Below, in pieces: positions 17,788 to 29,031 of a stretch of 64,000 nucleotides of DNA. The DNA lies in assembly GCF_001421705.1 (NCBI RefSeq), contig NZ_LMKO01000026.1, positions 81,787-145,786 on the forward strand, read 5' to 3'. How positions within the stretch are numbered: the first letter of the stretch is position 1; every line of letters starts with the position of its first letter. The translations under genes were made by a program, and so were the position numbers. The notes below the pieces were generated by a model. The model did not search any database. It was given only the letters and a program-made list of their open reading frames with translations, and was not told where the DNA came from. Source of the DNA: Xylophilus sp. Leaf220 (GTDB taxonomy: Bacteria; Pseudomonadota; Gammaproteobacteria; Burkholderiales; Burkholderiaceae_C).

Positions 17788-18816
17788 ATGTCCCTCACCG
17801 CTGCCACCCGTCCCCTCGCGCGCGCCGCCGCAATGCTGCTCATCGGCACCGCCAGCCTCTGCGCCGCGCCGCTCGCCCTGGCCCAGGGCAAGGTCGCCCT
17901 GTTGCTGCCCGGATCGATCAACGACCAGAGTTGGAACGCCAGCGGCTACGCCGCCATCGGCAAGATGAAGCAGGCCGGCACCGAGACCGCGTTCTCCGAG
18001 AACGTGCAGCCGGCCGACCACATCGAGACGATGAAGGACTACGCCCGCCGCGGCTTCAACCCGGTGATCGGCCATTCGGGCCGGTTCCTGTCGGCCGCGC
18101 AGCGCGTCGGGCCGGAGTTCGAGAAGACCAGCTTCATCGTCGGCTCCGGCGGCGCCGGTGCCGGCAAGAACGTCACCTCGGTCGACTACGACAACGCGCA
18201 GGTCGGCTACCTGATGGGCGTGCTGGCCGCCCGCATGTCGAAGACCGGCAAGATCGGCTCGGTCAACGGGCTGGAGGGCCTGCCCAACATCGTGCAGCAG
18301 GTCGGCGGCTTCCGCCAGGGCGTCAAGAGCGTCAAGCCCGGTGCCGAGGTGCGGGTGATCTACATCAAGGACATGGAAGACGCCGCCATGGCCAAGGAAG
18401 CCGCGCTGGCGCTGATCGCCGGCGGCGCCGACTTCGTCTTCGGCAAGCTCAACGCCGGCCAGGGCGGCATCGTGCAGGCGGCCAAGGAGAAGAACGTCTA
18501 CACCAGCGGACGCTCGTTCGCCAACGTCGAAGCCGCGCCGCAGAACGTGCTCACCGCCATCATCGAGAAGTGGGACGACATGTACGTCGCCGCCGCGGCC
18601 GAGGCCCGCGCCGGCACCCTGAAGCCCGCGCTGATCACCTACGGCTACGAGGCCAAGGGCGGCCCCGGCGCCGACCTGATGTACGCCAGGGACAAGGGCT
18701 ACGCCCCGGTGGTGCCCGCCGAGGTGATCGCCGAGCTGGACGGCCTCAAGAAGCAGTTCGCCAGCGGCGCGCTGAAGCTGCAGGTCGGCAAGGAAGACGC
18801 GCGCGGCGGCCTGTGA
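17788..18816 (+). CDS. BMP-family ABC transporter substrate-binding protein (copy 2)
   Basis: This 342-residue periplasmic receptor of the BMP family has a cleavable signal peptide ending ALAQGKVALLLPG. Unlike copy 1 it has no lipobox Cys. GSINDQSWNASGYAAIGKMK is the typical first strand and loop. The start MSLTAATRP was chosen for its signal peptide and the CTGGAG site just before it. It is the first gene of the operon, whereas the copy 1 receptor is last. Its stop overlaps the ATPase start by one base (TGATG). Ligand inferred to be a purine base or nucleoside. Confidence 0.93.
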   Translation: MSLTAATRPLARAAAMLLIGTASLCAAPLALAQGKVALLLPGSINDQSWNASGYAAIGKMKQAGTETAFSENVQPADHIETMKDYARRGFNPVIGHSGRFLSAAQRVGPEFEKTSFIVGSGGAGAGKNVTSVDYDNAQVGYLMGVLAARMSKTGKIGSVNGLEGLPNIVQQVGGFRQGVKSVKPGAEVRVIYIKDMEDAAMAKEAALALIAGGADFVFGKLNAGQGGIVQAAKEKNVYTSGRSFANVEAAPQNVLTAIIEKWDDMYVAAAAEARAGTLKPALITYGYEAKGGPGADLMYARDKGYAPVVPAEVIAELDGLKKQFASGALKLQVGKEDARGGL

Positions 18817-20339
18817 TGCGCCCGCTGCTGGAGATGCGCGGCATCTCCAAATCCTACGGCGCGGTGCGGGCCAACCGCGGCGTCGACCTGACGGTGATGC
18901 CGGGCGAGATCGTCGGCCTGCTGGGCGAGAACGGATCGGGCAAGAGCACGCTGATGAAGGTGCTCTTCGGCATGGTTCGGCCCGATGCGGGCGGCATCGT
19001 CTACGACGGCCGCGAGCTGGAGACCGGCAGCCCCCGGGCCGCACTGCAGGCCGGCATCGCGATGATCCACCAGCACTTCACCCTGGTCGAGGCGATGACG
19101 GTGGCCGAGAACCTGATGCTGGGCTGGAGCCGCGGCGCCGGCCCCTGGCTCGACCGCCGGGGCGTGGCCGCGCAGGTGCGCGACGCGGCGGCCCGCTACG
19201 GCCTGGAGATCGACCCCGACGCGCGGGTGGAGCAGTTGGCCCTCGGCGAGAAGCAGCGCGTCGAGATCCTGAAGGCGATCCTGCGCGGCGCCCACCTGCT
19301 GATCCTGGACGAGCCCAGCTCGATCCTGTCGCCGCCCGAGATCGGCCGGCTGCTCGACTTCCTGCAGCGCTTCCGCGCTGAGGGGCATTCGGTGATCTTC
19401 ATCACCCACAAGCTGGGCGAGGTGCTGCAGGTGGCCGACCAGGTGGTGGTGCTGCGCGACGGGCAGGTGGCGGGCAAGGCCCCGGTCGCCGGCGCCACCC
19501 GCGAATCGCTGGCCCGGATGATGGTCGGCCGCGACACCGCCGCGGCCACCCCGCCGACCGCCAGCGCACCGGGGCCGTTGCGCCTGCAGGTGCGCGGCCT
19601 GGCGGCGCGGGACGGCGGCGGCGTCGAGCGGCTCAAGGATGCCGGCTTCGACCTGTACGCCGGCGAGATCCTGGCACTGGCCGGCATCGACGGCAACGGC
19701 CAGGGCGAGCTGGCCGACGTGCTGGCGGGCCTGGCCCGGCCGGTGCGCGGCAGCATCCTGTTCGACGGCCGGGACATCACCCGCGGCGGCGTCGCCGAGC
19801 GGATGGACCACGGCATCGCCTACATCCCCGCCGACCGCGCCGGCACCAGCCTGGTCCAGGGCATGTCGATCGAAGAGAACCTGCTGCTGCGCGACGTGGG
19901 CCGTGCGCCCTACTCCCGCTTCGGCCATATCCACCGCGCCGCCGCACGGCGCATCTGCCTGGAGCGGATGCAGTCCTTCGGCGTGCGCGCCGCCTCGGCG
20001 CAGGTCGCGGCGCGCACCCTGTCGGGAGGCAACCAGCAGAAGGTGGCGCTGGCGCGCGAACTGGGCCGCGGGCCGCAGGTCGTCATCGCCTTCCAGCCCA
20101 CCTGGGGGCTGGACCCGGGCTCCACCCGCTTCGTCATCGAGAGCCTGCGCCGGCTGCGCGACGCGGGTGCCGCTGTGCTCTACATCTCGTCGGAGCTCGA
20201 GGAGGTGCTGGCGGTGGGCGACCGGGTGGGCGTGCTGTCCGACGGGCGCATCGTCGGCGTGGTGCCGCGCGCCGAGGTCGATATCGAACGCATCGGGCTG
20301 GCGATGGCCGGCGCGCTGAAAGAGGAACAGACGGCATGA
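18816..20339 (+). CDS. ABC transporter ATP-binding protein, two ABC domains (copy 2)
   Basis: This is a 507-residue double-ABC ATPase. Domain 1 has GENGSGKST, LALGEKQRVEI and LLILDEPSSIL. Domain 2 has the degenerate GIDGNGQGEL, LSGGNQQKVALARE and VVIAFQPTWGLDPG. The architecture is the same as the 3666-5213 protein, but the sequence is clearly diverged, so this is a paralogue and not a recent duplicate. It is translationally coupled on both sides: TGATG with the receptor gene and ATGA with the permease gene. Confidence 0.95.
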   Translation: MRPLLEMRGISKSYGAVRANRGVDLTVMPGEIVGLLGENGSGKSTLMKVLFGMVRPDAGGIVYDGRELETGSPRAALQAGIAMIHQHFTLVEAMTVAENLMLGWSRGAGPWLDRRGVAAQVRDAAARYGLEIDPDARVEQLALGEKQRVEILKAILRGAHLLILDEPSSILSPPEIGRLLDFLQRFRAEGHSVIFITHKLGEVLQVADQVVVLRDGQVAGKAPVAGATRESLARMMVGRDTAAATPPTASAPGPLRLQVRGLAARDGGGVERLKDAGFDLYAGEILALAGIDGNGQGELADVLAGLARPVRGSILFDGRDITRGGVAERMDHGIAYIPADRAGTSLVQGMSIEENLLLRDVGRAPYSRFGHIHRAAARRICLERMQSFGVRAASAQVAARTLSGGNQQKVALARELGRGPQVVIAFQPTWGLDPGSTRFVIESLRRLRDAGAAVLYISSELEEVLAVGDRVGVLSDGRIVGVVPRAEVDIERIGLAMAGALKEEQTA

Positions 20340-21475
20340 GCGTTTCCGCATCCGCTTCCGACGGCGCGGCCCCGACCGCGCCGTCCGCCCCGGCCCCGGC
20401 CGACCTGCAGCCGGCACCGGCGGTGCGCGCCGGCCGCCTCCAGGGCGTGCTGGGCACCGCACGCGGGGCCGGCGCACTGTGGCGCGCCGCGGCGGCCGTG
20501 GGCATGGCGCTGGTCATCACCGCCCTGCTGATCCTGCTGGCCGGCAAGAACCCGCTGGTCGCCTACTACCACCTGGCGATGGGTGCCTTCGGCGGCTGGG
20601 ACCGGGTGGTGGTGGGGCTGAACAAGACCACGCCCTACCTGCTGTGCGCGGTGGGCATCGCCCTGTGCTTCCGCGGCCGGGTGATCAACATCGGGGCCGA
20701 GGGGCAACTGGCGATCGGCGGCGCCGCGGCGTCGGCAGTGGCGCTGTTCGCCGCCGGCCTGCCCGCATGGCTGCTGCTGCCGCTGGCGCTGCTCGCCGGC
20801 GCGGCGGGCGGAGCGGCCTGGGCCGGCGTGGCGGCCACCATCCGGGTGACGCGGGGCGTGCACGAGGTGCTGGTGACGCTGCTGCTCAACTTCGTCGCGC
20901 TGCTGCTGATCGCCGAACTGCTGCACGGCCGCATGGGCGAGGAAGGCGCGGGCTTTCCGCAGTCGCCGCTGTTCGATGCGGCGGCGTGGCTGCCGAAGCT
21001 GGTGCCGGGCACCGACCTGCACGGGGGCATCGCCCTGGCGGTGGCGGCGGCACTCGGCGCGAACTACCTGCTCTGGCGCACGACGCTGGGCTTTCGCTGG
21101 CGGGTGGTCGGCGCCAGCCTGCCGGCGGCGCGCTATGCCGGCGTGTCGCAGGGCCGGGCGGTGTTCGGCCTGATGGGCACCGCCGGCGCGCTGGCGGGCC
21201 TGGCCGGTGCGATCGAATGCCTGGGCGTGCACTACCGGCTGATCGAGGGCTTCTCGGCCGGCTTCGGCTTCAACGCGGTCGCCATCGCCCTGATGGGAGC
21301 GCTCAATCCGCTCTACGTGCTGCCGTCGGCCCTGTTCTTCGGTTTCCTGGAAACCGGCGCGCTGGCGATGCAGCGGCAGGTGGGCGTGCCGTCTTCCCTG
21401 GTGCTGGTGATCCAGGGTCTCACCATGATCTTCGTGCTCTGCGGCATCGGCCGCACGGGCCACGACCGGACCTGA
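20336..21475 (+). CDS. ABC transporter permease, BMP/Nup type (first permease, copy 2)
   Basis: This 379-residue inner-membrane permease has a hydrophilic Ala/Pro-rich N-terminal extension of about 45 residues. About nine hydrophobic segments follow. The motif LCFRGRVINIGAEGQLAIGG is diagnostic of this permease type. It overlaps the ATPase by 4 bp and is followed by the partner permease after 4 bp. Confidence 0.93.
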   Translation: MSVSASASDGAAPTAPSAPAPADLQPAPAVRAGRLQGVLGTARGAGALWRAAAAVGMALVITALLILLAGKNPLVAYYHLAMGAFGGWDRVVVGLNKTTPYLLCAVGIALCFRGRVINIGAEGQLAIGGAAASAVALFAAGLPAWLLLPLALLAGAAGGAAWAGVAATIRVTRGVHEVLVTLLLNFVALLLIAELLHGRMGEEGAGFPQSPLFDAAAWLPKLVPGTDLHGGIALAVAAALGANYLLWRTTLGFRWRVVGASLPAARYAGVSQGRAVFGLMGTAGALAGLAGAIECLGVHYRLIEGFSAGFGFNAVAIALMGALNPLYVLPSALFFGFLETGALAMQRQVGVPSSLVLVIQGLTMIFVLCGIGRTGHDRT

Positions 21476-21479
21476 CCCC

Positions 21480-22406
21480 ATGGACGCAGCCGTTCTCCTC
21501 GACTTCCTGGCCGCGAGCCTGCGCATCGCCACGCCCCTGGTCTTCGCCGCGCTCGGCGGCATCCTGTGCGAGCGGGCCGGCACCTTCGCTGTGGGACTGG
21601 AGGGCCAGATGCTGGCCGGCGCCTTCCTCGGCGTGGTGGCGACGCATGTGTCGTCGAGCGCCGGCGTAGGGCTGGCGGCGAGCGTGGCGGCCGGCATGGC
21701 GATGGCGCTGCTGGTGGCCATCGCCACCACCCGCTTCCATACCGAGCACATGGTGACCGGCATCGCCTCCAACATCCTGGCGCTGGGGCTCACCAGCTTC
21801 CTGGTGCGCATGGGCGCGGGGCCGTCGGGCGGCTCGGCGATCCGGGTCCCGCTGCTGGAAGCCTGGGCGGTGCCGGGCCTGTCGCAGATCCCGTGGGTCG
21901 GTCCGCTGCTGTTCCGGCAGCCGCCGCTCACCTACCTGGCTTTCGCGCTGGTCGTGCCGCTGGCGCTGTTCCTGTTCCGCAGCCGTGCCGGCCTGACGCT
22001 GCGCGCGGTGGGCGAGAACCCGCTGGCCGCCTTCGCCGCCGGCGCCGACCCGGTGCGGGTGCGGATCGCCGCTGTCGTCGGCGGCGGTGCGCTGGCGGGG
22101 CTCGGCGGCGCGGTGCTGTCGCTGCAGCAGGTCGGCACCTTCACCGACGGCATGACCAGCGGCCGCGGCTACCTGGCGCTGGCCGCGATCATCGTCGGCC
22201 GCTGGATGCCGCTCGGCAGCGTGCTGGCCTGCCTGCTCTTCGGCGCGGCCGAGGCGATGGCGCTGCGGGTGCAGGCCTTCAGCCTGCCGGTGTCGTCGTA
22301 CGTGATCCAGATGACGCCCTACCTGGCCGCGCTCGCGATCCTGGCCGGCCTGGGGCGCGGCGCCCGCATGCCGGCCGCGGTCGGCCAGACGTTCAGGCAA
22401 CCGTGA
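21480..22406 (+). CDS. ABC transporter permease, BMP/Nup type (second permease, copy 2)
   Basis: This is a 308-residue inner-membrane permease with family motif ILCERAGTFAVGLEGQMLAG near the N-terminus and about eight to nine hydrophobic segments. It completes the importer with the receptor, ATPase and first permease. The next two genes (VOC, HpxZ-like) follow closely and probably belong to the same transcript. Confidence 0.93.
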   Translation: MDAAVLLDFLAASLRIATPLVFAALGGILCERAGTFAVGLEGQMLAGAFLGVVATHVSSSAGVGLAASVAAGMAMALLVAIATTRFHTEHMVTGIASNILALGLTSFLVRMGAGPSGGSAIRVPLLEAWAVPGLSQIPWVGPLLFRQPPLTYLAFALVVPLALFLFRSRAGLTLRAVGENPLAAFAAGADPVRVRIAAVVGGGALAGLGGAVLSLQQVGTFTDGMTSGRGYLALAAIIVGRWMPLGSVLACLLFGAAEAMALRVQAFSLPVSSYVIQMTPYLAALAILAGLGRGARMPAAVGQTFRQP

Positions 22407-22449
22407 CGCACCGTCTGCGCACCTCCATGCAACACCCGCCGGCCCACCC

Positions 22450-22989
22450 ATGACACAGACCGCCATCACCCACGGCCTCTTCCACCTGGCGATCAAGACC
22501 GCCGACCTGGCCGCCACCCGCGCCTTCTGGACCGGCGTGATCGGCCTGCGCGAGATCGCCCGGCCCGACTTCGGCTACCCCGGCGCCTGGCTCGCCTGCG
22601 GACAGCCGGGCGGCCAGGCGATCATCCATGTCTACGCCGGCGGCCCGGCGATGGGCCCCGAAGGCACGGCGCCCCGCGGCACCGGGGCCATCGACCATGT
22701 GTCGCTCGCCTGCTCGGGCTACCACGCCTACCGGGAGCGTTTTTGCGCCGCCGGCCTCGACTGGCGCGAATTCCTGGTACCCGGCACCACGCTGTGGCAG
22801 CTCTTCGTGCACGACCCGAGCGGCGTGCAGCTGGAACTGACCTTCGAAGGCGCGGTGGAGCCCGGCGCGCCGCCCGACCTGTCGGACGCGCGCCGCTACC
22901 GCGCAGGCCAGCCCTTCTTCGATGCAGATACCTATCCCGCCCTCGCCGCCACACTTTCCGGAGCACCCGCCGATGCACGCCACGCCTGA
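22450..22989 (+). CDS. VOC (glyoxalase-fold) family protein
   Basis: This is a 179-residue vicinal-oxygen-chelate protein. The first beta-alpha-beta module begins [20 protein letters not shown], and the second module contains [16 protein letters not shown] and ends [13 protein letters not shown]. Metal-ligand candidates are His11 and His80 (IDHVSL) plus a Glu in the last strand (LELTFE). Members are dioxygenases, lyases or isomerases, so the reaction is open. It lies 43 bp after the permease and overlaps the HpxZ-like gene by 17 bp, which suggests a shared pathway with imported purine-derived compounds. Confidence 0.85.
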   Translation: MTQTAITHGLFHLAIKTADLAATRAFWTGVIGLREIARPDFGYPGAWLACGQPGGQAIIHVYAGGPAMGPEGTAPRGTGAIDHVSLACSGYHAYRERFCAAGLDWREFLVPGTTLWQLFVHDPSGVQLELTFEGAVEPGAPPDLSDARRYRAGQPFFDADTYPALAATLSGAPADARHA

Positions 22990-23374
22990 CACCTCGCCCG
23001 CCGTCAACCTGCCCGCCGTGTTGGCGGAGGTGGAGGCGGTGTTCGACGCGTACGAGCGGGCGCTGGTCGGCAACGACGTGGAGACGCTCGACCGGCTGTT
23101 CTGGGCATCGCCCCACACCCTGCGCTACGGCGCGGGCGAGAACCTGTACGGCTACGACGCGATCCGCCAGTTCCGCCAGGGCCGTCCCGCCCACAACCTG
23201 GCGCGCGAGATCACCGCCCGGTCGATCACCACCTTCGGCGACGACTGCGCGGTGGCCAACATCGAGTTCCGCCGCGCCGGCAACCCGCGCATCGGCCGCC
23301 AGACCCAGACCTGGGTGCGGATGGCCGAAGGCTGGCGGGTGGTGGCCGCCCATGTGAGCCTGATGGCGCCCTGA
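22973..23374 (+). CDS. HpxZ/AtzH-like SnoaL-fold protein
   Basis: This 133-residue single-domain protein matches the DUF3225 group (HpxZ of oxalurate catabolism, AtzH of the cyanuric acid pathway). It shows [42 protein letters not shown] and a C-terminal [11 protein letters not shown]. The fold is NTF2/SnoaL-like. The start at 22973 is supported by a GGAG site 9 bp upstream. In known clusters such genes sit beside a GatA-type amidase and act on ureido acids from purine or s-triazine breakdown. Here the amidase is missing nearby, and the gene follows an ABC importer and a VOC gene. Purine-derived substrate is inference. Confidence 0.8.
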   Translation: MHATPDTSPAVNLPAVLAEVEAVFDAYERALVGNDVETLDRLFWASPHTLRYGAGENLYGYDAIRQFRQGRPAHNLAREITARSITTFGDDCAVANIEFRRAGNPRIGRQTQTWVRMAEGWRVVAAHVSLMAP

Positions 23375-23402
23375 GAAAGTACGAGGGTTCTTTCGCACTT
23401 TC
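23375..23402. terminator. Hairpin between convergent hpxZ-like gene and parC
   Basis: GAAAGT-A-CGA / TCG-C-ACTTTC gives nine base pairs with one mismatch and an 8-nt loop, between two convergent genes. There is no T run in either direction, so it is a weak terminator candidate. Confidence 0.4.
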
Positions 23403-23431
23403 CGAAGCCCCGGCCGGTGAAACGAAAGGCC

Positions 23432-25813
<2,382 letters not shown>

Positions 25814-25829
25814 CAGGGAAAGGAAGGGC

Positions 25830-26879
25830 TCATTCGCCGGGGGCGGTCATGGAGGAGGAAGCGTTGCTGGCGAAGGCGGCCACCGCGGCGCGCGACACGC
25901 GGCGTCCGCCGGGGGCGCCTGGCGTGCCGGATGCGGCCGCCACGTCGGAGCCGGCCGCCGCACCGGGCACGGCGCTGACGGGCAGGCGCTCGGCCGGCGG
26001 CGGCGCCAGCTCCATCCGCACCCGGTGCGGACTGCCGTCGGCCGGCGCTCCGCCGCGGCCCGGCAGGTCGGCACCGGTGCGCGTGGACGATGCCGCTCCC
26101 GTGGGCCGCAGCAGGTGGTAGATCTGCATCACCGTCTTCACGTAGTTCTGCGTCTCGGGATAGTTGGGCACCTTGCGGCCGGCGCGCTGCACCGCGCCTT
26201 CGCCGGCGTTGTAGGCGGCGATCGCCAGCTCCAGCTGGCCGGGAAACAGGTCGAGCAGGTAGCGCAGGTGCCGCGTGCCGGCACCGATGTTGACCAGCGG
26301 ATCGACCAGCTGCCGCACCACCGGCTGGTTGGGCCGGGCGGCGATGCCGTACTGCTGGGCGGTGGCCGGCATCACCTGCATCAGGCCGATGGCGCCGCGC
26401 GGCGAGACGGCCGCGGCGTCGAAGCCCGATTCGGTGACGATCAGCGCCTGCAGCAGCGCGTAGTCGATCTTGCGCAGGTCGGCCGCGGCCTTCAGGTGGT
26501 GCCGCACCGCCTTGTAGCCCGGCGAGATGTCGAAGAAGGTGCGCATCCGCGCCAGGCCGGCGCCAGCGGGTGCGGCCGAGGGTGCGGCGGCCGCCGCCGC
26601 GATGTCGCGGGTGTCGAAGCTCTGGCCGGCCTGGAAGAACAGGCTGTAGCGCTCGTCGACCTTCTCGGCGGCGAAGTGCGCGGTGCCCCGGTCGTCCACG
26701 TAGCCCCAGACGTCGGCCCGGGCCCCTTGCTGCGAAATCGATAGCAGGAGGCCGGCGCACAGCGCCGGCCAGCGGCCCGAAAGGCTCGCAATCCGCACCA
26801 GCGCGCGCCGCACCGCCCCCCTACGGCCGACGGAGCCGAAACGACCGCCGGGCCCGCCAGGGCCGCCGCGGCTAGACAT
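25830..26879 (-). CDS. Lytic murein transglycosylase (DUF4124 + SLT domain)
   Basis: This 349-residue exported enzyme should cleave peptidoglycan. After an Arg-rich N-terminus, the hydrophobic core [19 protein letters not shown] acts as signal peptide. A DUF4124-like segment ([14 protein letters not shown]) follows, then the SLT domain with catalytic Glu150 in [32 protein letters not shown] and AYNAGEGAV. Much of the signal peptide is encoded by a family P repeat. The ATG overlaps the parE stop by 8 bp, and parC follows after 16 bp, so it is sandwiched in a topoisomerase IV operon. Confidence 0.9.
   Translation of the reverse strand: MSSRGGPGGPGGRFGSVGRRGAVRRALVRIASLSGRWPALCAGLLLSISQQGARADVWGYVDDRGTAHFAAEKVDERYSLFFQAGQSFDTRDIAAAAAAPSAAPAGAGLARMRTFFDISPGYKAVRHHLKAAADLRKIDYALLQALIVTESGFDAAAVSPRGAIGLMQVMPATAQQYGIAARPNQPVVRQLVDPLVNIGAGTRHLRYLLDLFPGQLELAIAAYNAGEGAVQRAGRKVPNYPETQNYVKTVMQIYHLLRPTGAASSTRTGADLPGRGGAPADGSPHRVRMELAPPPAERLPVSAVPGAAAGSDVAAASGTPGAPGGRRVSRAAVAAFASNASSSMTAPGE
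26727..26784 (+). repeat. Family P repeat, copy d, forming a signal peptide
   Basis: TTGCTGCGAAATCGATAGCA, then GGAGGCCGGCG..CGCCGGCC and AGCGGCCCGAAAGG, matches the family. On the coding (minus) strand it encodes [19 protein letters not shown], the hydrophobic core of the lytic transglycosylase signal peptide. Confidence 0.7.
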
Positions 26880-28848
26880 CGATCTCCACCGTGTCGCCGT
26901 GCAGCTCCATCAGCTCGCGGCGGGCGGCGGCCTCGCCCTTGCCCATCAGCTTGGTGATGAGCTGCTCGGTCTGCACGAAGTCCATCACGCCCAGCTGCAC
27001 CGGCAGCAGCCGGCGGGTGTCGGGGTTGAGGGTGGTGTCCCACAGCTGCTCGGCGTTCATCTCGCCCAGGCCCTTGAAGCGGCTGATGCTCCAGCCGTTT
27101 TCCTTCACCCCGTCCTTGCGCAGCTTGTCGAGCGTGGCGGTCAGTTCGCCTTCGTCGAGCGCATAGACCTTGGCCGCCGGCTTCTTGCCGCGGGCCGGCG
27201 CGTCGATCCGGTAGAGCGGCGGCCGGGCGACGAAGACATGGCCGGTCTCGATCAGCTTCGGGAAATGCCGGAAGAACAGCGTCAGCAGCAGCACCTGGAT
27301 GTGCGAGCCGTCGACGTCGGCATCGCTCAGGATGCAGACCTTGCCGTAGCGCAGGCCCGACAGGTCGGGCGTGTCGTTGGGGCCGTGCGGATCGACGCCG
27401 ATCGCGACCGAGATGTCGTGGATCTCGGTGTTGGCGAAGAGCCGGTCGCGGTCGACCTCCCAGGTGTTGAGCACCTTGCCGCGCAGCGGCAGGATCGCCT
27501 GGCTCTCCTTGTCGCGGCCCATCTTGGCGCTGCCGCCGGCCGAGTCGCCCTCGACCAGGAAGACCTCGTTGTGGGCCAGGTCGCGGCTCTCGCAGTCGGT
27601 CAGCTTGCCGGGCAGCACCGCCACGCCCGATCCCTTGCGCTTCTCCACCTTCTGGCCGGCCTTCTGGCGCACCTGGGCGGCCTTGATGGCCAGCTCGGCC
27701 AGCTTCTTGCCGTACTCGACGTGCTGGTGCAGCCACAGCTCCAGCGCCGGCCGCACGAAGGACGACACCAGCCGCACCGCGTCGCGGGAGTTGAGCCGCT
27801 CCTTGATCTGGCCCTGAAACTGCGGATCGAGCACCTTGGCGCTCAGCACGTAGCTGGCACGGGCGAAGACGTCTTCCGGCAGCAGCTTGACGCCCTTGGG
27901 CAGCAGCGCATGCAGTTCGATGAAGCTCTTGACCGCGTTGAACAGGCCGTCGCGCAGGCCGCTCTCGTGGGTGCCGCCCGCGCTGGTCGGGATCAGGTTG
28001 ACGTAGCTCTCCCGCACCGGCGCGCCGTCTTCGGTGAAGGCCACCGCCCAGCTCGCGCCCTCGCCTTCGGCGAAGCTTTCGTGCGACCTGTCGGCGAAGC
28101 CCTCGCCCTCGAACAGCGGGATCACCGGATCGCCGTTGAGCGTCTGCGCCAAGTAGTCGCGCAGGCCGCCCTTGTACTGCCAGGTCTGGGTCTCGCGGGT
28201 CTTCTCGTTGACCAGCGAGACCGTCACGCCGGGCATCAGCACCGCCTTGCTGCGTAGCAGGTGGGTCAGTTCGCCCATCGGCAGGACCGGCGATTCGAAA
28301 TAGCTGGCGTCGGGCCAGACGCGCACCGAGGTGCCCTGCTTGCGGTCGCCCTCGCCGGCCTGGCGGGTGGCCAAGGCCTCGATCACGTCGCCGCCGCCGA
28401 AGACCAGGCGCGCCGCCTTGCCTTCGCGGTACGAGGTGGCCTCGAGCCGGGTCGAGAGCGCGTTGGTCACCGACACGCCCACGCCGTGCAGGCCGCCCGA
28501 GAAGCTGTAGGCGCCGCCCGACCCCTTGTCGAACTTGCCGCCGGCATGCAGCCGGGTGAACACCAGCTCGATCACCGGTGCGTTTTCTTCGGGGTGCATA
28601 CCGAAGGGAATGCCCCGGCCGTCGTCCTCGATGCCCACGGAGCCGTCGGCGAACAGCGTCACCTTGATCTTCTTGCCGTGGCCGGCCAGGGCCTCGTCGG
28701 CGGCGTTGTCGATCACCTCCTGCACGATGTGCAGCGGGTTGTCGGTGCGGGTGTACATGCCCGGCCGCTGCTTGACCGGCTCCAGGCCTTTCAGCACCCG
28801 GATCGAGCTTTCGGAATACGCGGGGGGAGTCTTGGGGGAAGTCGCCAT
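26872..28848 (-). CDS. parE: DNA topoisomerase IV subunit B
   Basis: This 658-residue protein is the ATPase subunit of topoisomerase IV. The GHKL ATP site has EVIDNAADEALAGHG and EDDGRGIPFGMHP. The transducer domain follows. The TOPRIM domain carries LVEGDSAGGSAKMGRD and LSDADVDGSHIQVLLL, with the acidic metal-binding residues intact. The start MATSPKTPPAYSESS was chosen because the sequence upstream is not ParE-like. It is the first gene of the parE, lytic transglycosylase, parC group. Confidence 0.98.
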   Translation of the reverse strand: MATSPKTPPAYSESSIRVLKGLEPVKQRPGMYTRTDNPLHIVQEVIDNAADEALAGHGKKIKVTLFADGSVGIEDDGRGIPFGMHPEENAPVIELVFTRLHAGGKFDKGSGGAYSFSGGLHGVGVSVTNALSTRLEATSYREGKAARLVFGGGDVIEALATRQAGEGDRKQGTSVRVWPDASYFESPVLPMGELTHLLRSKAVLMPGVTVSLVNEKTRETQTWQYKGGLRDYLAQTLNGDPVIPLFEGEGFADRSHESFAEGEGASWAVAFTEDGAPVRESYVNLIPTSAGGTHESGLRDGLFNAVKSFIELHALLPKGVKLLPEDVFARASYVLSAKVLDPQFQGQIKERLNSRDAVRLVSSFVRPALELWLHQHVEYGKKLAELAIKAAQVRQKAGQKVEKRKGSGVAVLPGKLTDCESRDLAHNEVFLVEGDSAGGSAKMGRDKESQAILPLRGKVLNTWEVDRDRLFANTEIHDISVAIGVDPHGPNDTPDLSGLRYGKVCILSDADVDGSHIQVLLLTLFFRHFPKLIETGHVFVARPPLYRIDAPARGKKPAAKVYALDEGELTATLDKLRKDGVKENGWSISRFKGLGEMNAEQLWDTTLNPDTRRLLPVQLGVMDFVQTEQLITKLMGKGEAAARRELMELHGDTVEIDV

Positions 28849-29031
28849 GGGGCCGGATTGTAGTGAAAAGGCCCGCCCTACTGGATATCCATACAGATGC
28901 AGCCCTACCGGCGACGTGCAGGGCGGGTCCCGCCCGCGTCCTGCGGGGGCAGACGCGACCGCCGCTCTGGCGGACAATCGCGGCGCACGGCGCGCATCCA
29001 CTTCCTGCACCGTGCCAGCCCCCACAGCACC

